Positions 19,610-31,307 are shown, counted from the stretch's first letter. The stretch: 64,000 nucleotides of DNA from Perkinsus marinus ATCC 50983 (GCF_000006405.1 NW_003210480.1:45992-109991); one strand, 5' to 3'. The notes: generated by a model not told the origin, from the sequence alone. Translations and numbers: made by a program.

Positions 19610-22600
19610 TTAAGGAGCAAACGCAGTTCTCATCATTATCTTCTTAGGGATAGCACCAGTTTGACTTCTAGTGACCGGTCTTCGGCCATCACTTGCGGTC
19701 GGCGAAACAGTCACAGGAGGAGATGGTGTCGTAGTAGTGGATGTAGTGAGTGCAGGTGGAGTGATTCTCGCATCATCAGATAGAGCTTGGGGACTGTGAA
19801 CTTCATCTCGCCTCATCAGTATGACCTTCTTCATGAATCCCTCGACATCATTATCCGCAATGTCCGTAAATAGCGGAGTAAAGCTGCTCCTCTGCTCATC
19901 AACAGTGGAACACAGCTTACAATTGTTGGTAGAATGCACCTCAAAACCGTTGGGAGTTTTGACTACCAGGGTATGAGCTGTAGCAACTTGGACAATATAG
20001 GGCCCTCGATAATTATCAGACATTTTGGAGGATTTACGAGTGAACACGTAAACCTTATCACCGGGATTAAAAGAGGATGTTGACGATAGAGGAGATCCTC
20101 GTCCTCTAAGGCGTCGGGACTCCCGATTCTTCTCGTAGGCTTCGATAACCTCTCGTAGCCTGGACTGACGCAGTAATTGACGACGAGCGGCATTAGTAAC
20201 CTCAACCGGTTGATTGTCCACAGCATCAGCATTTGTGCAGCTTACCACGGCCTTGCCGGCATCACCATGTTCAGGATCAGGAAGGCCAGGAACTCGAGGT
20301 TCACGACAATGGAGAAGATAGAAGGGGGAGCAACAGGCATCCAGTCTTCGACGAGCATTCACTAAGAGTAAGGCCTTCTGCAGTATGAGGTTGAAGGCTG
20401 ACAATGTAGGCTTGAGACCTCTCAGCAAGCACTTGAGCGTGTACGTCAACACTGCATGGACCCGTTCAGTGGCACCGTTCATAGCAGGGTTATTTAGACC
20501 ACTAAATAGCAACCTAGTACCGTGTTGAAGGATGGTCTTGCGAAATTGACGATTGGTAAAGCCCTTATGGTTATCGGCAAGCAGGTACACCGGCCACCCA
20601 CGACGCCACAGAATAGATGATACAGAGTGGCAGGTGTCGTTCTTGTCAAAGGAGTGCACATACTCAGCATCACAAAACCCGGAGACAAGGTCGCTAATCA
20701 CGATCAGCCTGACTGTAGCTAGTCGTTTATTAGGATTAGATCCATCATCATCATTCTGACAATGGTCACTGATCTTCAGAGGGCCAAGACCATCAACAGC
20801 ACAATACTGCCATACGTCTAACTCCGTGATCTTCTTTGAACCTCCAGTAGGCTGATAACGTCGTTGATTTCTCAATGGCATACACGTGGTGCATGTTCGC
20901 AAGGTTCTGCTAACAGTAGCACCAATCTTACGCCAGAAGAATCGCCGAGAGATAATATTACGAGTACGGACTCGTCCAACATGACCCATACCACAATGAT
21001 ACCGTAATATAATCAATCGCTGGAGAAAGTGTTCTCGAGCTGGCACAACCAGTTGCTGGAGTAGCTCATCTGAGATGAGTCATCTCCATCATATCTACTT
21101 TGTCGTAACAGTAGTGGCGATTCATCGGTATCATTAGACCAACCTTGAAGCCCTAGATAATCCCGATATGCCCGGGGTATTGGAGTGTTAAAGTCGGTAG
21201 GCTTACGGAGCTTGTGGATAATTTCGGCAGTCTCAGGGTCGTCATCCTGAGCCTTCTTCGTCAAAACCTCAAGTACATCACGAGAAGGCGTATACAAGCC
21301 ATCCAAGGATTGCGAACGCCAGACATCGAAGACCTTGATCATTGTACCATATTGATGGAGTTGCCGAGCCCTTAGATGATCTTTACGGAGTATCTCTTCC
21401 GCCCTCGGCACTTCGGCATCGGGCCCGAGTAGCTCAAGCCCATTCAACCATACCATCATGTCATCGATATCGAGTGAGTGAGCTTCATGCTCGGAACTAT
21501 CAGAGTCGGGCACGAGTTCACAGGTAGGTTTTGATGGTGATGATGAGATATAGTCATATGGTAACCTCAACCGTATGGGCTTGAGATGTACATCGGGGTG
21601 AGCAGAATATCCATTTGTGAAGACCGCTTGTAGGACTGCATGACGAAAGGAGCGCTGTCGATCGTAGAAGGGGGAATCAGATTGTGGTGGAGGTAGTCGA
21701 CCGCGAGACGGACCATCCGCTGGATTTATCGCTCCGGGGCAGTGAGCTAACCATAAGGTAGAGCCATCCTCGTTCAGGGAGTGGGCCAGTCCGAGAATCT
21801 TATGGAGACGGGTTACTTCCCATCGTGTCCATCCACGTTTGGGAGCTTCGCGAGTCAGACGATGATAGTTGAGACGGCTATCAGTGAGAAGTACAACAAT
21901 GGGGAAGGGGCGAAGTTGGGATTGTACCAACAGTACAGTGAGCAAGCCTTGTAAGATGGCGTTCAACTCAGCTCTTGGAGCCTTGAATGTATTACTTGAT
22001 ACCGACTTTCCGAAAATGCCTCCACGAGCAAAAAGTCTCTCACCGTTGTGGCCAATCTCACATACACAAGCCCATGCCTTCAATGTTGCATCCACATAGA
22101 CACATACAACCTTCTCGCCATTCAAAGATGGTATATGTCGGGGAATCGGGGTGAGGTTACTGATAGTCCGTAAGCATTGTGTGATATCCATAACCATGGT
22201 AGCATCAGAGGGATAGTCATCGAACGATAGATTGTCGTCACACTGAATGTACTTATCTGCAGAGAGTAGAATGAGCTTCAAGGACATCCATGATTCCAGA
22301 AAAATGCCGATGGGGTCGTAGAACTTGGCAATAACCGATCTCAACTGCTTACGATTCTTAGGTACTTCACACTGCAGATTGTCGATGAGCTTCTTCACAG
22401 ACGCAGGGTAGATATAGTCTTCCGTAACAAAGTAAAGGTAACCGAGAACCTTCTTGGCAAGTCTGTTAAGATCAACCTTCTGGGAGGTATCACCGACCAC
22501 AGTATTAACAATGCGTTTTACAGCATTATCTTGCAGCCCTTTGGACTTGAGTGTGAGCACCGTATCATGTAGTAAGCGATCTCTAGTTCCTTGATTATCA

Positions 22601-25239
22601 GAACCACCAACAACATCATCCATGTAGGCTCCAACGTCATCGTATTCCCTACAGTCATCATCTCTTGCAACCTGGACCCCAACTGTGGAGAGGTTCCAGT
22701 CAGAGGAGATGCCGTTCACAGAATAGACATCTTGATCATCGGGACCACCTTGTCGAGAAGATGTGTTATCAACAGGTAACCTGTTTCGAACATAAAGGCC
22801 ACCTCGATCAGGGAGGACGTTGTCAACGGCATAAAGGCCACCTCGATCAGGGAGGACGTGGTCAACGGGGAAGACTTCTGGGCCGACAAGAGAGCATTGA
22901 ACCGGTCTCAGCTCACGTTCAACCATGTCTTGCAGACAAAAGGGAGCGTTGGAGAGGCCGAAGAATACTCGGGAGGCTACATATCCGTGGTTATTGTGAA
23001 CGAAGCAAACAAACCTCCTCACATTAAAGTGTAACACCAGCTGCATAAACGCCTGAGTCTGATCCGTCACATAGATCCATCGATATCGACGGAAGCGGAA
23101 GAGATGTCGGAGAGTGCTACAGTGTGTCTTCGGAGTCAGCGGAGTTTTCAAATACCGGTTGATGTCCCTACAGTCCCAAACGGGACGTATAGGGCTAGAA
23201 GCTGAGCTTTTGAATACAGGGAAGTGGTAGATACAGTGACATTCGTGACGGATGAGAGTACTTATGGGTACTTCAAAGGCATATCCATTGGCAACCATAC
23301 TATGGATAAGATCGGTATAGGCATCAAGGTGACCACTCTTAGCGAGACGAGCACACTGTCGGCGATTCTTATAGAGCTCGCTGATAACATTTGACTGAGG
23401 ACGTGCCTTCGACTTCCATGGTAACGTATAGAATCCTCGCTTCTGACCGTCGGCCTTTGTGATGGCGTAGGTAATACCGTCATCTACAGTCAAGTCGTAG
23501 TCGATGGGAGGCCAAGTTGGATCGGTCGTGAGGTCACCATCGAGCTCACTATCAGAGTCTGGCCAACATAGGTTCATCTCCAATATATCTTCGGCCCCCA
23601 AGTCGGACCAATCGACTTGTAGAAAATCATTTTCAGCGAGATCGGGCTCCATGACGACAGTTCCTCGATCACTGAGTGCAGGTTCTTGACACGATGAAGT
23701 TGCAGCCGTCGCTTTGGTTGAAGCTACAATAGGCACCGAGTCAGCGACTCTTGGAAGCGGTTTATATTCTTGAAGAAACCGATATAGGTCTTCTTCACCC
23801 GATGATCGACAAACTCGAACTAGTTCCTTGAAAGTATTCGCTGAGAGCTTCAGTCCACCGGCTATCTGAGAATTCGATATACCTTCGAATCGCCAAAGAG
23901 TAGCTTCTGCTCGATCAGGTCCACCACATACTTCAGTAGAAAAGATTATAGGCCGTGACAACGTATCGCATACATAGAAGGTATGGGGCGGAAAATGCCC
24001 ACCGGGGTCTTCAAGCTGCGGGATGACAAACTTGAGGCATAGGATGACCGATAGCGAAACCGGAGTTCGAGTATTGTTGGCAGCCCTTATAAAGCAGTTA
24101 ACGACTGGGATCTCTTGATGAACATACCCATCGGACTTGAGCTGGTTGTAGTAAGCCTTAGAAATGCAACATTTGGCCGCACCCGTGTCAAGTAGACCTG
24201 TGACCACCCGTGTCTTCGACCTAGATGCATCAGAAAGGAGGAACGATACGTGGTGGGCACTCGCAGTCGACCGAGCGTTACCGATCTCATCACAATCATG
24301 GTGAATACCGTCAGCCTTGGTCACAGAATCGTCAATCTCCAAGCTGTAGGTTAGCTGTTGGAGGCCACCTTTATCCACAGAGACTTTATTACCATCCTCG
24401 ACAGAGCGGTTGGACTTGGTATTGGAAGCATCCGATTTCGAATTGGTAACATTTCCAAAGTCAGATTTCCATGGTAGAGGGCAGATAACACAAGTGTGAC
24501 CAATTGCACCACAGCGGGTACAAGAGACGTCTGCAGGTAGGTTACAGACCGATACGGGATGTCAACGTCCACAGCGTTTACAGCGCCGAGAGACATGCTC
24601 AGGCTCCTTTTGACGACAGTCCTTGGCGTGATGGTTGGCCTTACCACATCGTCGACAAGTAGGTTTAGTCGTACCAACTTGTTGTACATCGTAATCACCA
24701 TCCTCTTCAACAATGTTCACGTCGGTCGAATGACCTCGACTGGCTTGACGAGGTTTTTGAGATTGCTGCTGTTGACGGCGTTCCCGATCTTCAAGAGTGA
24801 TGCGACATACCAAACGGCTGTAGGGGTCCAACTGGTGAGTTTTAGCAAACTGTTGTAGATGAGGCGTGATCTTAGACAGTAGGGCTTGTTTAGCAAGCTC
24901 TGGTGTCATCGGGTTACCAACCGCTGCCAAGGCACGCTGTGAACCTTCGAATCGGGCCAGAAAGTCGACGAAAGACTCGTCGCTGGATATTGAGAGTGAG
25001 TTCCATCCCGCTAGAATATTGGACGTCTCACCATCCGAATCAATAACGGACATCAGACGTGTCCAGAAAAGGTCAACCAACATAGCGTAAGATGACCGTG
25101 TACCTTGTGGGTTCGGAAGCATCATATTCTCGAACACATCTGGCTCGATACAACGACGTAGATAGTAGTAGTAGAAGACAGCACAACCAGCATAGCTACT
25201 GACAACCTCTTCGAGACGCCTCCTCTTCTTAGAACCCAT
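19610..25239 (-). pseudogene. Gag-pol of Bel/Pao-type retroelement 2 (broken by one stop and one frameshift)
   Basis: Gag runs from ATG 25239 and includes a TCRRCGKANHHAKDC zinc knuckle. A single in-frame TGA (24564-24562) interrupts a second knuckle-like Cys/His cluster. The same frame then continues into pol: protease LLDTGAAKCC, RT with VTDQTQAF and YMDD, and the FYDPIGIFLESWMSLKLIL segment typical of Bel/Pao. Near 21045-21075 a one-base frame change is needed to enter the integrase frame (19610-21046). That frame has an HHCC finger, AVDGLGPL, LLADNHKGF and ATERVHAVL, so the DDE triad looks intact. About 85 residues, including a 39-bp tandem duplication (22790-22870), lie between RT motif SNAPF and YMDD. 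The 5' end abuts duplicated genomic DNA at 25239 without an LTR, so the element is 5'-truncated. Confidence 0.85.
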
Positions 25240-25310
25240 CACGACTACTGCATATCACAGCGAATATCGCGTTTTTCACCGAGTAATACGCCACAAACGG
25301 GTGAAACTCC
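25240..25310 (+). mobile_element. Right part of the GGWGTTTCACCC MITE (truncated)
   Basis: This matches the right 70 bp of the 5112-5229 element, with the GCGAATATCGCG core and GGGTGAAACTCC end, and is followed by AATAAACC. Its left part has been replaced by retroelement 2. It marks the left edge of the right-hand segmental duplicate. Confidence 0.8.
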
Positions 25311-26090
25311 AATAAACCACCTTTGGGGCTCTGGAACTACACCATTTCCCGTTCTACTAGATCAGATCTATTCCACGAATTGTCACTTTCAAGTTCATAT
25401 ACTGCCACATATTCCAACTTCTAGTGATCGAATTTTTTTCCTCTCCCGTTTAACATTTTTTCATTTCAATTTCATTCTTTTCCGAGTCGATTTCGCGATT
25501 ACCAAAAACGGAAACGACAATATATGGAAATGGGTATGGAAAAATATCGTCGGTGGCCAGAAATTGGAGCGGCAGTATATGAATTTGAAGTGGCAATTCT
25601 TGGAATAGATCGGGAAATGGTGTCTTTAGAATCGACTCTCGAAAGTTGTGTGTGGGTTCAAAGTTCAACGCCGAGATCCGGCTTAGTGAGATTAGCGCTG
25701 ATGCATCGTACTCCAAGAGGGTTGAAACCAGGCAAGTTCATTGAGCACATAGAGTAACACTCAGGCAGAGGATAGGGCAAACCTAGGATACTTTCTATCC
25801 TCTCGGCAGGATACGCTCCTAGTACGACCACGAAAAACTGGTCTTTCCTACAAGGTGTCGACCACAAGCATCATCTCCGCAACTCGAAGAGTCCATGCCG
25901 TAAGAATGGATGATGTCACCCATTCCATCACCAACCCCTAGCCGTGTTATTCACAGTAACTAGGTGTAATATCACCAGCTACCCACATATACAGTTCAAC
26001 AGCCACAAGGCACAATCAGCAGTTATCAGGCACATAATAACGCTCGTTGTAGGCTACCGCCTCTACTGTGTCGATTACATTGTTGTAACA

Positions 26091-26250
26091 TATGTTGGCC
26101 TTCCTCAGCTGATCCTAGTTCCCTCGTCAATTATAGGAGTTTTTATACGACCTAGGATAGAAACGTTTAGGAACCAACCAGAATTTCCTCAGAATTTTCA
26201 TATTGCCACCAACATATGTGGTTGACCATGGGTGTATTTTCCCACACTGG
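26091..26250 (+). mobile_element. CCAGTGT MITE-like element, copy 8
   Basis: Paralog of the copy at 6091-6257, carried by the segmental duplication. The right end TTTTCCCACACTGG is preserved and the left end is degraded. Confidence 0.72.
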
Positions 26251-26297
26251 TTGTCACTTGTTCGAACTCAACTCCCTCATAATAGAACTGTGAATTT

Positions 26298-28626
26298 TCA
26301 CGGGATCACCAGACCAGGAGGTCCGAACATGCGTTCAACCCATTGCTTCGTTTTAGTCAAATAAAACTCAGGATCAGAACCATAGTTCAAGTAGGCCCTA
26401 GCAGGCCATGTCAGTGACGCCACTGTAGACTTGCCGTACAGGGCGGGCTCTATGTTGGTTCCCTCGTGCCATTCGTTGAAGGACGTTATAGAAACCTGAC
26501 GAAAACACTGGTCACGAATACGTACATGCGCCATACCATTTTCGGTCGAAGTCTGGCAGCCTCGGAGAACATATGGTCGAAGTATTGACCATCACGACGA
26601 TCGCGAGTGTTGGCGAAGTTCCAAGGCCGCACCTCTACGTCAATATACCCTGGCCCTACCTGAGCCATTGATTTCCCCAGAGAGTGGTATATAACTAAAT
26701 CACTAATTTTCGCAACGCTAAAATGAAGGGAGTTTGCTCACGCTCGGTATAAAGTAAATGCCAGCCTCTTGCGCGACTCGGCCCATGTAGAGCCAGTTGG
26801 ACGGAGTACTGCCGTACACGAAGCCAGCAGCTGCGAAATAGGTATAGAACCCATCTGCGAGAGAGTTCATGCATAACACAATATTCAACGATCGCAACAG
26901 TAACTCATGAACTCATCAGTAAAGTAAAAACTCTGAAAAATTTGTCAATGTTGATATGGCTTCGTGAGCCTCTCTACTCACCGAATCCTGATTTGGTATA
27001 AGTCGAGTGGGCCGCCTCGACCCATAGGAAGATCGCTGTGCAGTCCAAACCGGTTTTACCACGGACCGAGAGGTCCCCATTCGGGGTCAACAACCTAGCC
27101 CATTCTTCTGGAGAATTGTGGTAGCTATCGTAGATGTATCTATGCTGGAACTCAACAATCATTAGATCGGCTATTGCATCTCACACGAGAGGAAGAAGCG
27201 TTCCGTCACGAACATTGGCGACTCTATGGAGAGCTGGGTGCTCCCCGTAGTGTGTGTGAATGTATTCAAAGTCTTTACGTACCGTAGAAGGGGTACGACC
27301 TACACTCACAGTGTTGAGATATACGTTCGCCTTTCCTCAGCTGAGCCCAGGAATTTCCTCACTAATTGTAGGAGTTCATATACGAATTCAGGCAGAAGCG
27401 TACAGAAATTAACAATAATTTTTCACATTGTCACCAACATATGTAGTTGAACCCAGTGTTGGAGTATATGTTCGCTTTCCTCAGCTGGGCTTGAGAGTTT
27501 CCTCACTAATTATAGAAGTCCGCATACGAATTCGGGTAGAAGTGTACAAAAACCTCCAAGAAATTTCCAAAATTTCCTCCTAATTTTCATTTTTTACCAA
27601 CACGTCATACGAAGCCGTCAGTGTATCACACCTTCGTATGGCTCCAAGTGAATAGCAACTCTCATGCCGTGAGCCCACGCGATATCGAGTAGTAATGCTC
27701 GCAATATGTCGACGGTTTGGTTTAGATCGTCAAGCGCTGGGTCGTGGAGACCAGGGGGATACCTCGGGTTCGGTTTGATACTAGGATTTCGCAAGAGTGT
27801 GGTACCAGCTCACAACAGCTACACCCAAGCCAGCCCTCTTCATCATGTCCATATGAGTGGCGATGGTTTGAGGGTCCAGCGAGGAGTAGGGTCCAAGCTG
27901 AGGCCAATACGATGACCCTATGTCATCATTCTCGGGGATATGCTCATCTTGAGCGTATCTACGATGGGACTGTTCCTCGTCGTAGAGTATATGTTTGATT
28001 GACGTTTTCAGCTCTGTTTAGGAGCTTCCCCAAGACAGTATGGAAATTCGCGCCCGACTAAGAAGAATGCTTTATAGAGACTAACGGGAATCTCCCAAAA
28101 TTTTCATGAAGACCTGGACACACGTAGTTGACCATATGGATGCTTTCCCAATGCTGAGTAGGAAACCGTTTACTAGGGTTTCTGACTATTTCGTGTCTCA
28201 CTTTTTGGCAACTTCCTGGTCCCAATGAGACAACCGCTGATGATTCCAATGAGACCAGTTCCCATCTCTGTCCTTGTTGCGATACCACATGTAATAAAAT
28301 ACATGAGCGTTGCAACGCCACCCACAGGAGCTATCACTAAATGTTGGTTCGCTCGTCACGACTGCGGACTGGGAAGGCTTGGTCGTCGTTACTTTCTCGT
28401 GAGTACTCAGAGTTGTCGGACTTGCGTTCACCTTTACAGTGACGTCAGTGGCTATGAAAACGCTGTTGAGATTCCTTATTGGTCTGCTTTTCAGAGGACC
28501 TCTTAGGTGATGTTCATTGTGTGAATCAGAAGAGTTGATTAGAATAAGGAGAAGGACAATCACATATGTGAGCGAAACGATGCCGATGAGAATGGGAGTA
28601 GCTGATCGCCACTTTAAGAGACGCAT
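26298..28626 (-). CDS. GH99-family endo-alpha-1,2-mannosidase (copy 2)
   Basis: Paralog of the gene at 6305-8625 with the same seven-exon structure. All splice signals checked by eye are kept: donors GTGAGA/GTGAGT/GTATGG and acceptors ending TAG or CAG. The ATG is at 28626. Upstream codons in frame are closed by a TGA, which supports this start. The membrane segment, HVFYYMWY, DDIGSSYWPQLGPYSS, IHLEPYEG, YIYDSYHNSPEEW, GFYTYFAAAGF and VSITSFNEWHEGTNIEPA are present. It has the same one-nucleotide discontinuity in exon 2 (near 27787) as copy 1, so that feature predates the duplication. Otherwise I see no disabling change. It lies downstream of family gene D on the same strand. Confidence 0.86.
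27309..27456 (+). mobile_element. CCAGTGT MITE-like element, copy 9 (GH99 copy 2, intron 2)
   Basis: Paralog of 7308-7455, head-to-tail with copy 10 inside intron 2. Confidence 0.73.
27453..27604 (+). mobile_element. CCAGTGT MITE-like element, copy 10 (GH99 copy 2, intron 2)
   Basis: Paralog of 7452-7603, with a well-kept CCAGTGTTGGAG left end. Confidence 0.73.
28005..28156 (+). mobile_element. CCAGTGT MITE-like element, copy 11 (GH99 copy 2, intron 1)
   Basis: Paralog of 8004-8156. Its left block is TTTTCAGCTCTGTTTAGG, so the acceptor on the transcript strand reads CAGAGCTGAA|AACGTC. It therefore ends GCTGAA where copy 1 has GCTGAG, and a different AG may be used. Confidence 0.68.
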
Positions 28627-28779
28627 ATGAAGCAACTGCTCATATGCATTGAGATCCGCCCACTCGGGCTTTGTCGTTGGACGAGGAAGTACGAATTCAT
28701 CTCATACAACACAAGTTGTCACTTCTTAGAAGTCCTATCATGATCCATGTACTGGCCAAATATCACTATAGGGAGCAAA

Positions 28780-29745
28780 TCACGCGAATACAGGATCAAC
28801 ACATACAACAGAATGGTTTTTCCTCACGAACCATAAGCAGCCCTCGTTACTAACAAAAAATCGGCAGAAATTAATACGTGGAAGTGGCACACGAATAAAA
28901 ACAATATTCTGACGGAGGTCTATGATGGACACAGTAAGCGTCTTCGATCCGCGGTGATAGCCAATTATGAAGCACTGATCTCTCTCGTTATCAACGTCAA
29001 GGTCACGACCATATACATCCAACTTGACAACTTCGCTTAGGACGTTCCTGGGGTTAGAAATGGCGCTTACAACAGAGTCATTCGTGTCTCGCTGGAGTAG
29101 GAGGATTTGAGACCTCTCTTCGCCTTCGTACACACACAGTCCTTCTGCTGGACGCTGACTGCAGTCAATAACAGTGCTCGTTGATCCATCTTGATCGATA
29201 CGAATCACGGATTCACCTTGCCATGAGAGGCCATAGAAACAACCATCATGAGAAGAGAAGACGGGTTTGAAGAGACAATCAGCAGTGGTCCTTCCAGAAG
29301 TCCATGAGGGCAGCAACAGCCCGCTCCGTGACTCGTCCCGTTCCCAGTTCGAGAAGCGGCACATGCGTCCAGTGTTTTGTTCGATGCCGATTAGTTGTCG
29401 ACTTTTGCTATCATACGCCAGACAAAGCAGAGTACCCACATTGAGGGTTTTGTGTTCAATAAGATTGTTGTTCGAGGTGAGTTCGAGGACGACACATTCA
29501 TAGAGGCTACTGTCTCGCAATATGAGCAGACCAGAACCATCTGCTAGTCGGCAACAGGATGAGGGGAGAATGTCGGTCGCGACGATTCTAGGGGCGGTAA
29601 AGGCCTCCAGTCGAGGCAGTAGCAAATCCCAAATGTCCACGAGACAATCAGTCGGCAAGAATCCTCCATAGCGCGTAACGAGTGTTTGGATAATTAGTGC
29701 TGATCGCTGCCTGTTGCCGTGAAATGCGGGAGACATTCTGTTCAT
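28780..29745 (-). CDS. Unnamed ~320-aa repeat-fold family, member D
   Basis: An intact 321-codon frame from ATG 29745, nearly identical in layout to member C. The landmarks are FLPTDCLVDIWDLLLPRL, DGSGLLILR, GRMCRFSNWE, CFYGLSWQGESVIRI, RSQILLLQRDTNDSV, DLDVDNERDQCFIIGYH and a CLWFVRKNHSVVCVDP C-terminus. I see no intron, signal peptide or membrane span. It lies directly upstream of GH99 copy 2 on the same strand, with about 155 bp between stop and GH99 start. The function is unknown. The conserved pairing with GH99 in both duplicates reflects shared duplication and does not by itself show a functional link. Confidence 0.75.
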   Translation of the reverse strand: MNRMSPAFHGNRQRSALIIQTLVTRYGGFLPTDCLVDIWDLLLPRLEAFTAPRIVATDILPSSCCRLADGSGLLILRDSSLYECVVLELTSNNNLIEHKTLNVGTLLCLAYDSKSRQLIGIEQNTGRMCRFSNWERDESRSGLLLPSWTSGRTTADCLFKPVFSSHDGCFYGLSWQGESVIRIDQDGSTSTVIDCSQRPAEGLCVYEGEERSQILLLQRDTNDSVVSAISNPRNVLSEVVKLDVYGRDLDVDNERDQCFIIGYHRGSKTLTVSIIDLRQNIVFIRVPLPRINFCRFFVSNEGCLWFVRKNHSVVCVDPVFA

Positions 29746-30341
29746 GAGCCAACTACAGGAGTGAAAAACTCAGCATCTATTTCTGGTACACCCCTGAAGG
29801 GGTGCTCTCGAAATGCATATTTACTCAAGTCATTCTGTTCAAAGCAAGCTCAACGTCGTAGATTTTCTGGTCACTTCATACCCTTGTAAAGTGACAGGCC
29901 AAGAACCCAAGTACTTGACGAGAAACTTTGATCTTCCGAATTCGGCTAAGAAAAAGACACGCTCCTCAATGAACTTGGGTTACTCTAGCCCAACTTGATA
30001 GAAATGATTTGGTAACGACTTTACTTGAGTTAGATAGTCATAAAACATAGCGTAGTTTTCTCTTATGATCTTAGTACGATACTCAGCGCAACAGGCTGCA
30101 AACATATGAAAATACAAAACTACTTATATCCTTGCAAGTGTCTATACACGTATACTGAGAACTACGAAAAGATTAGATGACGACATGTTTGTGGGAGCAT
30201 ACAATAGCCACCCACTGTGCGATGTGAGAGACAGAAAATCAGAAAATAGCACAAAATCTAATTCTTCGAGGCGATGTTTTCGACTCATATCCCAACAATA
30301 CGACAACTTACTAGAGTCTTCTGGAAAGACTCACAGGTTGA

Positions 30342-31307
30342 TCAAACAAATATTGGGTCCAACGACTCGACACACCGGTCCTCAGTGATTACCCAGAGGC
30401 CCCCATCGCTTCTAACAAATGTTCGTGATAGAGAAATTTCGGGCAAGGACACTTGCGTGCGAATAGATTTGCGATGAATATCAATAATAGCGACTGTAAG
30501 CGTATCAGGCCCGTCATAGTAGCCGATCACAAAACACAGAGCTTGCTCATTATCAACATCCATATCGCAATTGATGAGATCCACTTTGCTAACCTCACCG
30601 AGCGACTGCCCGTCAAGTGAAATCGCCAACAAAACCGAAATACTGAGCTCGTTCGGCGTTCGATGAAGGAGCAGAATTTGTGGTTCGTGCTCTTCGTGCT
30701 CGTACATGCACAGACACTGAGTCTGATTATGCTCAAACTCGAGGAAGGTGCTTATAGTTCCATCAGAATGGATACGAATAATCGAAGCACTTCGCCACGA
30801 AAAACCATAAAAACAGTTTTCACGAGAGCAAAAAATTGATCGGCTCATATACCCGAGGAGATTTTGCCATGAAACACGAGACGGCTGCCGCTCAGCCGTA
30901 GTAGTAACGATATTGTCGCACTCCCAGTCCGTGAATCGGCATGAACGGCCCGTATTTTGCTCAACACAAACAAGGCCACCAGCAGGTACGTCAATTGCCA
31001 GACACAGTAGAAACCCAACGTTCAAGTTGTGGTGCCTTATGGTCTCGCCAGATTGTCGCACTTCAAGAAGACCACATTGATAGCGTTTCCATCGTCGTAG
31101 TAATAACAGACCAGAACCATCACGACGCTTGTAATACGGGGATGCCTGTACGCCTATGGCTACTTTCTCTGGCTCGGTGAAACCCGTCAAGCAAGGCTTG
31201 GCGAAAGTCCAAATGTCAGACACACAGTCTACTGGTATCAGTGATAAAACACTCCTTGCAAGTGCTTCGACGACTATGACGGAACGCGCGTACTCAGCGG
31301 AATACAT
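30342..31307 (-). CDS. Unnamed ~320-aa repeat-fold family, divergent member E
   Basis: An intact 321-codon frame from ATG 31307. It is clearly related to members B-D but much diverged. It has LIPVDCVSDIWTFAKPCL, DGSGLLLLR, EQNTGRSCRFTDWE, CFYGFSWRSASIIRI, PQILLLHRTPNELS, DMDVDNEQALCFVIGYY and TLTVAIIDIHR, and ends SLDPIFV. Motifs conserved across the family probably mark structural turns. It begins just beyond the edge of the segmental duplication. No introns or targeting signals are seen. Confidence 0.75.
   Translation of the reverse strand: MYSAEYARSVIVVEALARSVLSLIPVDCVSDIWTFAKPCLTGFTEPEKVAIGVQASPYYKRRDGSGLLLLRRWKRYQCGLLEVRQSGETIRHHNLNVGFLLCLAIDVPAGGLVCVEQNTGRSCRFTDWECDNIVTTTAERQPSRVSWQNLLGYMSRSIFCSRENCFYGFSWRSASIIRIHSDGTISTFLEFEHNQTQCLCMYEHEEHEPQILLLHRTPNELSISVLLAISLDGQSLGEVSKVDLINCDMDVDNEQALCFVIGYYDGPDTLTVAIIDIHRKSIRTQVSLPEISLSRTFVRSDGGLWVITEDRCVESLDPIFV

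Larger units (their letters stand above)
25298..30300. repeat. Segmental duplication, right copy (~5 kb)
   Basis: Collinear with 5216-10310. It contains GH99 copy 2, the same intronic MITE pairs and ~320-aa family member D. It lacks the two hairpin insertions found in the left copy. Homology ends near 30300, about 40 bp beyond the 3' end of divergent member E (30342-31307). Confidence 0.9.

Noticed and set aside
24562-24564. Programmed stop-codon readthrough between gag and pol of element 2
   Set aside because: Not excluded, but element 1 has Arg at the same knuckle position and element 2 also carries a frameshift, so mutational decay is simpler.
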